Positions 16,419-22,167 of a DNA stretch of 33,631 nt are shown here, piece by piece. Origin of the DNA: Verrucomicrobiota bacterium (GTDB lineage: Bacteria; Verrucomicrobiota; Verrucomicrobiia; Limisphaerales; UBA1096). Each line of letters begins with the position of its first letter. The first letter of the stretch is position 1. The translations under genes were made by a program, and so were the position numbers. The notes beneath the pieces were generated by a model. The model had not been told where the DNA came from. It saw only the letters and a program-made list of their open reading frames with translations, and did no database searches. The stretch is taken from assembly GCA_014382705.1 (NCBI GenBank), contig JACNJE010000108.1:1-33631 (forward strand). Reading direction: 5' to 3'.

Positions 16419-17354
16419 TTACTGCACCCGCCACAGTGTGGGGGTGACACCTGTAACGCGCTTGAAGGAGCGGTTGAAGTGCGGGATGGACTGAAAACCA
16501 GCCTCAAAGGCTACTTCACTGATGCGATTGTTCTGGTTTAGCAGCAGTTGCTTTGCCCGCTCCACGCGCAATCGAGTGATGTATTCGGTAAATCTAACTT
16601 TGACATATTTCTGAAACTGCCTGCATAAGTAGAAGGGACTTACATTAAGATGCTTGGCGAGATCCTCCAGTCGTATTGGTTCTGTGATGTTTGACTTTAT
16701 GTATGTTCTGGCCTTTTTGATTAACAGGGGTTCCGCTGACTTTTTGCGGATCATTATGGCGTTTGCTTGATCCGAAAGCCGTTCGGCAAACTGGGTGATC
16801 AGTTCAATTAAGGCTTTCTGTCGCTGACTCGTGTAGACTTCTGCGCTCCGGTAGCTTTCTTCCATCTCCAGAGGTGTGATGTCCAGATTCCATTCCTCGA
16901 GTTTCTTCGCGGCATTGCGAAACAATGTCCGTGATGGTTGTTGGGGCAGCATTTGACCGGTGTGCAGGAAAGCGATACATCTACCACTCACGTGGACAGG
17001 CACAGCGATATCGATCATTCCCATTGGGCATTTTATCGATTGACCTTGATTCTCGGCCAACTCCATAAGTTTCAATTGTGTTTCCAGGCAACAGGAACAA
17101 GCATTTGGGTTCCGGGCCATGTAGGAGCAAATCAATCGTTCCTGCATTTCGCCATGCAAAGGCGGTTGCCAGTAATCCTTGGAGCGCAAAGCAAAAGGTA
17201 AGCCGGTGAGATCCCCGTAGGCCGCGCGGAAACGTTGGTATAGTTCGCTTTTGATGAGCTTCTGTACAATTTGGAGGTCACCCGGCGTGGGCTTGACTGC
17301 AGGATCTGAAACAGCTCTCGTGTCAGGTTTCATTTTCGGAGGACTAACTAACAT
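16419..17354 (-). CDS. PocR-domain AraC-family transcriptional regulator
   Basis: 311 residues. The N-terminal sensory domain (~25-180) looks like PocR: YGDLTGLPF, the cysteine cluster ACSCC, then KCPMGMIDIAVPV and GQML. The C-terminal ~100 residues are the AraC double helix-turn-helix (IRLEDLAKHLNVSPFYLCRQFQKYV, ISEVAFEAGFQSIPHFNRSFKRVTGVTP). PocR domains bind small hydrocarbon derivatives or respond to redox through their cysteines. A target is not evident; the porin remnant is downstream on the same strand and the heme protein gene is upstream. The start is uncertain: ATG 17354 or 17333, neither with a Shine-Dalgarno. Confidence 0.85.
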   Translation of the reverse strand: MLVSPPKMKPDTRAVSDPAVKPTPGDLQIVQKLIKSELYQRFRAAYGDLTGLPFALRSKDYWQPPLHGEMQERLICSYMARNPNACSCCLETQLKLMELAENQGQSIKCPMGMIDIAVPVHVSGRCIAFLHTGQMLPQQPSRTLFRNAAKKLEEWNLDITPLEMEESYRSAEVYTSQRQKALIELITQFAERLSDQANAIMIRKKSAEPLLIKKARTYIKSNITEPIRLEDLAKHLNVSPFYLCRQFQKYVKVRFTEYITRLRVERAKQLLLNQNNRISEVAFEAGFQSIPHFNRSFKRVTGVTPTLWRVQ

Positions 17355-17565
17355 AATGGTGTTTTTATGGCGAATTAGTTTTTCGGATATATGTGCATAC
17401 GACTAAGCGTCACTCTCGCACTTTTTCACGCTCATTGTACGCATCTGAATATTCTGGAAAGAAAATTGCCTCGCACATTTGAATGACCTGCACAGTAAGG
17501 CTCCAATTGATTATTCTATGTTGAGCTTAGCTAGTCTAGGCTGTAGACAATTAATGTTTTGATAC

Positions 17566-18108
17566 CTAATTATCTTTATCTATTGGAACTGAATAAACTA
17601 ATGCACCGACAGGCTTACCTTTTTCTATTTCCGAATAATTGGGATGGCAAATTACACACTTAGGCGAAACTATGGGCACCGCAGTTGCAGCACGAAGCAT
17701 TCGATTGCCACCATTAATTTCCACTTTCTCGTACCGACCTGCTCCGGCAAGAAGTTTTGTTATAGCCTCTTTCTCAAATGGATCTTTTGCAACGTTCGTG
17801 CTGCTATACGGTTTACCACTTGTGTCAATTAAACGGGTTTCAGGGTGACCTGCTTTTTTGACAGCCTTGAATAGCAATTTGGCTGCACGCCCAGCAGGGT
17901 AACTATCCTCATCCTCCACATATGCTTTGGTGATCAATACCACCACGTTCACATAAATATCATTTAGGAGAGTTACTGTTTTACGGGCTCTTTCCAGAGC
18001 CAAATCTTTCTGGGTATCTGCTGCGTTTGCAGAAGTTAGTGGAAACGTGGCAATCCCGACCATAATAAGGGATCCGCATAGTAATAAGTTACATTTTTTT
18101 TGAATCAT
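17566..18108 (-). CDS. Exported Tll0287-like (DUF3365) heme-binding protein
   Basis: 180 residues. The signal peptide (~1-29) ends near SANA-AD. The rest is a single Tll0287-like/DUF3365 domain with ALERARKTVTLLNDIY, GHPETRLIDTSGKPYSSTNVAKDPFEKEAI, and the heme motif CVICH at 151-155 in an SPKCVICHPNY context. Such domains act as periplasmic heme sensors or electron carriers; here no transmitter domain is attached. ATG 18108 has AAGGA seven bases upstream. It lies behind the PocR-AraC gene on the same strand but 200 bases away, so it probably has its own promoter. Confidence 0.8.
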   Translation of the reverse strand: MIQKKCNLLLCGSLIMVGIATFPLTSANAADTQKDLALERARKTVTLLNDIYVNVVVLITKAYVEDEDSYPAGRAAKLLFKAVKKAGHPETRLIDTSGKPYSSTNVAKDPFEKEAITKLLAGAGRYEKVEINGGNRMLRAATAVPIVSPKCVICHPNYSEIEKGKPVGALVYSVPIDKDN

Positions 18109-18535
18109 TTTTTCCTTTTATTTGTTTAGTTCCATGTGTTTATGCTGTTAATATGTCAAATGGTTGATCAGGTCGAGCAATATTAGTTAGCCTGACGCTA
18201 ATTAAGATGCCTTTGCTGTATTTTGCACTTGTACCCCACAAAACTGGCTTAAAGTCCTGTTTTAGAGGCCATGCATGCGTGAATCACGCCACATGCCGCA
18301 AATAAAGAGGATTCAGAGCTTGGCCGCTGCTCAGATCTTGCCAAGCTTGCAACATAAATTGCACCGTGGACTAAACAATAACTAATGCTTTCCATATAGG
18401 ATAAAGACAATTCATGTTCAAGATTGACGCTTATTTTGGCAAAATATGAGTATCACCTTAACCGGCAATTTGTTTGACTTAGTAGTTGCATCGCTTCATT
18501 GGGTTGGTGGGTAACAACGATGCAGTCTAATACGA
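18109..18535. other. Intergenic region with possible structured RNA
   Basis: No protein-like frame. A 7-base stem (TGCATCG 18488-18494 with CGATGCA 18519-18525) stands ten bases before the strong terminator at 18536. A TTGACG (18424) with an AT-rich stretch after it could be a promoter for a short plus-strand RNA. That RNA is hypothetical. Confidence 0.3.
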
Positions 18536-18574
18536 ACCCCGTCAGCTTCGGGTAGCTGGCGGGGTTTAAGTTTT
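18536..18574 (+). terminator. Strong rho-independent terminator with no gene in front
   Basis: The 12-base-pair stem is AACCCCGTCAGC paired with GCTGGCGGGGTT (one G-T pair). Its 8-base loop is TTCGGGTA, and TTTAAGTTTT follows. The nearest upstream gene is on the opposite strand and transcribed away, so the terminator must end an unseen plus-strand transcript, shield the lipoprotein gene downstream, or be a leftover. Confidence 0.8.
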
Positions 18575-18660
18575 GCGCTCAAAGAGGGGGCGGGGATCAG
18601 CGATTATATTAAAAGACAGAGCGTTCTATAGGCTAAAAATTGAAGAAGAAGAATTTTCAA

Positions 18661-18711
18661 ATGAAACACCTTCTACTAACAACAATCGCAGCCGTGGTGC
18701 TGGTGGGATGT
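18661..18711 (+). repeat. Lipoprotein-leader DNA cassette, copy 2
   Basis: Matches 2053-2103 with two base differences in the first 20 bases (T for C, A for C), then is identical up to the lipobox cysteine codon. Flanks are unrelated. Confidence 0.85.
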
Positions 18712-19035
18712 GGTTCAAAAATGGAGAAGGCGCTGAGAGCCGACACCACCGAGGAATCTTCCAGCGACCTGATCACTTTTTACGAGAATGCCGAGCCCGA
18801 CATCAAAAAGCTCGCGAAGACCGCAAGCGACGCACTGGATCAAGGCGATTACGTCTTGGCCATTCGCAGTGTCAATCAACTCTTCGCCAATGCCGCCAAG
18901 TTGAACGCCGACCAGTTCATGGTCGCCAGCGAGACGATGGTCAACATCCAGAAGGCACTAATCGAGGCCGCAGAGGATGGGGACAAAAAAGCTCAATGGC
19001 TGCTAAACACAATGGTCGACATCAGGAGAGGTTAA
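18661..19035 (+). CDS. Small helical lipoprotein, unknown function
   Basis: A 124-residue lipoprotein with the same leader as the ankyrin lipoprotein (MKHLLLTTIAAVVLVGCG, Cys17). The mature part is predicted helical and charged: SSDLITFYENAEPDIKKLAKTASDALDQGDYVLAIRSVNQL, then NADQFMVASETMVNIQKALIEAAEDGDKKAQWLLNTM. This looks like two or three helical hairpins of TPR-like character, but I recognise no named domain. ATG 18661 is used because the leader starts there; an in-frame ATG at 18640 would add seven residues. A truncated copy lies at 24005-24205 behind the oxidase gene, so this family has been duplicated within 6 kb. Confidence 0.75.
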   Translation: MKHLLLTTIAAVVLVGCGSKMEKALRADTTEESSSDLITFYENAEPDIKKLAKTASDALDQGDYVLAIRSVNQLFANAAKLNADQFMVASETMVNIQKALIEAAEDGDKKAQWLLNTMVDIRRG

Positions 19036-19230
19036 TCCCATTCCATTTCCATGTGACTCCGGCGGTCAGTTTCTCTGGCTTGTATGCTTTTGGTTCTGCC
19101 ATCAACCCTTTTTTTAAAGAGTGAGTGGCTTTTGCGGCAACAGTTAAAACGGGTTTAAAACTGCGCTTATGGGGATTGAAGTTGCCCAGCTTCCGCCCAT
19201 CAGCGACGATGGGCTGCGATGAGATTGCTC
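19022..19230 (-). pseudogene. Possible remnant of a lysine-rich protein (minus strand)
   Basis: A minus-strand frame reads VADGRKLGNFNPHKRSFK, continues to AKATHSLKKGL, then LTAGVTWKWNGINLS, stopping at 19022-19024. The composition is protein-like, with regularly spaced aromatic and basic residues, and a similar GGCAACAGTTAAA string occurs at 1646. No proper start codon lies upstream; a TGA precedes it, and the frame overlaps the start of the deacetylase gene. It may be the tail of a disrupted gene, or chance. Confidence 0.25.
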
Positions 19231-20166
19231 ACAAAAGTTACTGTCACTACCGCGACGGTTTTCCTTTACGCGGTCTGTTTGTCCAAGGCCGAGAGGCCAA
19301 GCTTGGCCGAGCGACTTGGCTACAAGGCGACCGATAAGTTGTTGATCATCAACGGTGACGATGCTGGCATGTGCCACTCCGCCAACGTTGCCACCATCGA
19401 CTCGCTCGAGCGCGGCCTCATGACTTCGGCCACGATCATGGTACCGTGCCCATGGTTCCTCGAGATCGCGCACTACGCCAAGGCCAACCCGGATAAAGAT
19501 TTTGGCGTTCACCTTTGTCATACGTCTGAATGGAAGAGGTATCGGTGGGGACCGACCGCCTCCCGCGACACGGTTCCGGGCTTGGTCGATTCGGAGGGTT
19601 ACCTATGGTCAAGTGTGCTGGAGGTGTACCTTCACGGCACACCGAAACAGGCACTGATCGAAGGGCGCGCCCAAATCCAAAAAGCACTCGACGCCGGGGT
19701 GGACGTGTCACACCTCGACTCCCACATGGGCACACTGCAGTCTGAACCGCGTTATCTTAACGCTTACCTGCAACTCGCCGTCGAGTTCGACTTACCATTG
19801 CGCATGCCTTCACAGGCCACGACGACTGCGTTTGGCTTCCCTGGCTTGCGTAACCGTTTTGCCGACAAAGGCATCGTCTTTCCCGACTACTTCGTTTACG
19901 AGGAATTGAAGAACGAAAAGAAGAATGTAAAACAATTTTGGCTTAACATCGTCCGAAATCTCAAACCGGGTGTCACTGAATTATTCATTCACGCTGGCAA
20001 ACCGACGGATGAGTTGCGCAGGATCACAGCCACTTGGGAAATTCGCTCCGAGGAGTACGAGACATTCACCAACGATACCGACATGCGGGAGCTTATTAAA
20101 GAGATGGGCGTCATCCGGATCGGTTTCAAGGAACTGCGTGACTTGCAGCGGGCGAATAAGAAATGA
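19219..20166 (+). CDS. ChbG/YdjC-like carbohydrate deacetylase, exported
   Basis: 315 residues. A signal peptide (1-24) precedes a ChbG/YdjC domain. Metal-site motifs are NGDDAG (Asp47/Asp48), GVHL (His98) and SHLDSHMG (His165/His169). A region with FIHAG lies near the C-terminus. Family members remove acetyl groups from chitooligosaccharide-type sugars. The export signal suggests action on polysaccharides or glycans in the periplasm. ATG 19219 is the first methionine before the signal peptide. The stop overlaps the following start by four bases (ATGA), so the peptidase-like stub behind it was once translationally coupled. Confidence 0.85.
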   Translation: MRLLTKVTVTTATVFLYAVCLSKAERPSLAERLGYKATDKLLIINGDDAGMCHSANVATIDSLERGLMTSATIMVPCPWFLEIAHYAKANPDKDFGVHLCHTSEWKRYRWGPTASRDTVPGLVDSEGYLWSSVLEVYLHGTPKQALIEGRAQIQKALDAGVDVSHLDSHMGTLQSEPRYLNAYLQLAVEFDLPLRMPSQATTTAFGFPGLRNRFADKGIVFPDYFVYEELKNEKKNVKQFWLNIVRNLKPGVTELFIHAGKPTDELRRITATWEIRSEEYETFTNDTDMRELIKEMGVIRIGFKELRDLQRANKK

Positions 20167-20345
20167 CTTCCTCGACGGGCGACATGCTAGTCGAGATCGA
20201 CCGTATCTTTTCTTTTGGAATCCGCCGTCCCGGCCACGATGAGAGGCTTAAAACCGAGCAGCATCTGGTCAATCGCTTCAACGAGATGGGCCTACGCGAC
20301 ATCCGCCTCGAACCGGTTCCGGCTAACTGCTGGCGCCTTTGCACT
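20163..20345 (+). pseudogene. N-terminal stub of an M28-like metallopeptidase
   Basis: About 60 residues starting at ATG 20163 (MTSSTGDMLVEIDRIFSFGIRRPGHDE, quoted in parts: DMLVEIDRIFSFG, IRRPGHDE) and running to EPVPANCW resemble the N-terminus of zinc M28-type peptidases. The homology ends abruptly at CW, near base 20334, where metal-binding and catalytic residues should still follow. The frame then continues, without a stop, into the unrelated membrane protein at 20376. This looks like a deletion joining two genes. The family call is from memory of short motifs and moderately uncertain. Confidence 0.5.
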
Positions 20346-20375
20346 CGGCCTATTAACCCATTTTATAGGTCGCAA

Positions 20376-20642
20376 GTGATCCACCCGGAACCGCTTGACG
20401 GTGAACTGGCAGTGGGTACTCATTGGGTTGTGAAGATCGTTGTGATGATTGCTTGTGTTGTTGGATTCGCTGTTTTCGGTACAGGTATTGGTTTTTTCGC
20501 CTTTTATCACGCTGACCGCATTGGTGTAATAGACAGCATGGATTTCTCTTGGATCGATTTGTTTGAGTGCATGGCAGTATTTGCCATCCTTAGCGCGGCC
20601 ATTGGGGGCCGCGTTTGCTACAAAACGATCTTCAGCAAGTAG
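20376..20642 (+). CDS. Small membrane protein, unknown function
   Basis: Counting from GTG 20376, an 88-residue protein that opens with VIHPEPLDGELAVGTHWVV. It has two membrane helices (IVVMIACVVGFAVFGTGIGFF and MAVFAILSAAIGG) and a short basic end. The GTG start, with AGGT about eight bases upstream, is my choice. The frame is open from the peptidase stub upstream, so in the cell it may instead be the C-terminal part of a fused 159-residue product. The first 14 residues are the same cassette as at 1676. No functional family recognised. Confidence 0.55.
   Translation: MIHPEPLDGELAVGTHWVVKIVVMIACVVGFAVFGTGIGFFAFYHADRIGVIDSMDFSWIDLFECMAVFAILSAAIGGRVCYKTIFSK
20391..20430 (+). repeat. PLDGELA/HWV coding cassette, copy 2
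   Basis: Matches 1676-1715 at about 85 percent, with the same reading frame used in both copies, but followed by a different protein. Confidence 0.65.
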
Positions 20643-20660
20643 TTCAACAGCATCCCTCAC

Positions 20661-20691
20661 GCTTGAAGAATTGAAAGCTGAACAAAAATAA
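20661..20691 (+). repeat. Third copy of the ankyrin-gene tail
   Basis: GCTTGAAGAATTGAAAGCTG, then AACAAAAATAA, matches the end of the ankyrin lipoprotein gene (2687-2715) and ends in a stop codon in the same frame. Nothing upstream encodes ankyrin repeats, so only the tail is left. Confidence 0.65.
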
Positions 20692-20702
20692 AGCCCCGAA
20701 AG

Positions 20703-20730
20703 TTGCCTGCCCAATCAGGGCAAATTTTAA
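20703..20730 (+). terminator. Possible weak terminator
   Basis: TTGCCTGCCCAATCAGGGCAA can form a short imperfect hairpin and is followed by ATTTTAAAAAAATT. It follows the membrane protein gene and the ankyrin tail fragment. A diverged copy of its left half occurs at 21462-21487. Confidence 0.3.
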
Positions 20731-20863
20731 AAAAATTCATGCGGCGGGAAGTGTGGTTTTTATCCTCTAATGATATTCCCTTGCCCGGATCGAAAAGCAT
20801 CATGTTTTTATTGTGAATAAATTCAGCGATAGAACGTATTAGTTCTTGATCTTGTATTCCGTT

Positions 20864-21367
20864 ATGAAAAAACTAATTACACTACTGGCTATGCTTGGCA
20901 TAGTTTTCGCCCCTCAGGCCCGGGCTTCTCTCGCCGATGAAATTGCCGAAGCCGAAGCCGACTGGTTAATTGCTTCTTGGGAAGCAGAAATAGACGGAAA
21001 CTCGGTCTTACTGTCTTTCAAGTGGGTTATTAAGGATCATGTGATCGGCTTACACTTCAAGAGCAGCAACAACGAAACCTACAGCCTGATTGCCCTGAAT
21101 CCGGAGTCGGGTGAAGTCGAGCAAACCGGCTATGGCCGTAGCGGTAGAAAGAGCACCGGCAAATGGGGTCCAAAGGGGGACATGCCTATGGTGACTCTCA
21201 CTAGCAAGAACGAAGATGGCAATTCTCGGAGCATGGGTGTCGCTTTCCGTCGAATCGACCAAAACAACATTGAAATGCAAATCTACTCAGTAGATGCAAA
21301 TGGTGATGTTGGAGATTTCGCAGAGTTCAGCACTGAGATGAAGCGAGCTAAGGAGAAGAAAAAATAA
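20864..21367 (+). CDS. Exported hypothetical protein
   Basis: 167 residues from ATG 20864. A signal peptide (MKKLITLLAMLGIVFAPQARA) is probably cleaved before SLADE. The mature protein begins with an acidic helix (DEIAEAEADWLIASWEAEI), then alternating beta-strand patterns (NSVLLSFKW, VIGLHFKSSN, TYSLIALNPES, MPMVTLTSKNEDG, SMGVAFRRI, IEMQIYSV) and a lysine-rich end. This reads like a lipocalin- or DUF1579-like small barrel, but I do not recognise the family. No heme or metal motif. No Shine-Dalgarno is apparent. It stands alone between the mosaic region and a porin remnant. Confidence 0.65.
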   Translation: MKKLITLLAMLGIVFAPQARASLADEIAEAEADWLIASWEAEIDGNSVLLSFKWVIKDHVIGLHFKSSNNETYSLIALNPESGEVEQTGYGRSGRKSTGKWGPKGDMPMVTLTSKNEDGNSRSMGVAFRRIDQNNIEMQIYSVDANGDVGDFAEFSTEMKRAKEKKK

Positions 21368-21485
21368 ACGTTAAGTTGTTGGGAGAAATTATCCCTTAAA
21401 AGCAGAATGGAACAAACACTGGGGCACAAAATAAATGGCGCTAAAATACCATTAATCTCAATAGTCCCGAAAGCTTCCTGTCTAA

Positions 21486-21539
21486 TTGATTGAGTTATCC
21501 AAACTGGTCCAGTTGATCGAGTTATCCAAACTGGGCCAA
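21486..21539. repeat. Two tandem 27-base units
   Basis: Units at 21486-21512 and 21513-21539 share TTGAT-GAGTTATCCAAACTGG and differ at a few bases. They lie in the 190-base gap before the second porin remnant. No function is evident; they could be binding sites or simple slippage. Confidence 0.6.
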
Positions 21540-21576
21540 AGCTTTCGTTAGTCTGGACGGGCGAGAGGGGACGTGA

Positions 21577-22053
21577 TACCTCCGCAACGGGAATGGCGCA
21601 CGAGATTACTTGATCGGGTCAATCAATCTTCAATTGAAGTGCAACTTGGGCGGTATGCCGGTTGCCCTCGGGGCGGATTGTTAATCGAACTTAGAGGATT
21701 ACAGTCCTGAATCGCCTGATTCGTTCACGGCGATGCATCATGATGAAAAGGACGGATATGTCCTATCGATCGTGGTTGGCGGCCTTGATGAGCCGGGGGA
21801 TTGGTTGCTGGGGTTTTATCATTCCCGGATCGGGGCATTGGCAGTGAACGCCTCATTCACGCAGGATGACTGGTTCCGGTTTGGCGGCAGTAATGGGCAG
21901 ACGGACTCGAGCGACTTCAAGGGTCACGAATTACGGGTCGCGCGAGCGATCTCGGAGAGTCTGAACCTGACTGCTCGGTATTTCGCGGTTGATGCCCTAT
22001 CCGGCGTCCGGGGCAGCAACCGGTTCCGGCTGGATCTCAACTGGGCTTTTTAG
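21577..22053 (+). pseudogene. C-terminal remnant of a porin gene (copy 2)
   Basis: The frame reads YLRNGNGARDYLIGSINLQL, then LGGMPVALGADC, a TAA at 21682-21684, and continues with SNLEDYSP, FTAMHHDEKDGYVLSIVVGG, ALAVNASFTQDDWFRFGG, DSSDFKGHELRVA and a final LDLNWAF. It is the same C-terminal barrel as the remnant at 15797-16318, with the TAA at the equivalent position and another in-frame TGA just upstream (21574). The part after the TAA could be read from ATG 21733 but lacks a signal peptide. It lies directly upstream of the oxidase gene. Confidence 0.7.
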
Positions 22054-22167
22054 AGAGCACTCCATCAGTTTGTGTTCAAGATGGGCTAACTTTTTCGCAA
22101 GAATCGAAAAGCCATCCTAAGCCCCATCGGTACGCTCTGGTGGAGGGCAACCTCCCGATACCAGACC

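Noticed and set aside
18573-19124. 183-codon plus-strand frame over the small lipoprotein
   Set aside because: Arg/His/Gln-rich out-of-frame translation of the lipoprotein, which has a proper leader.
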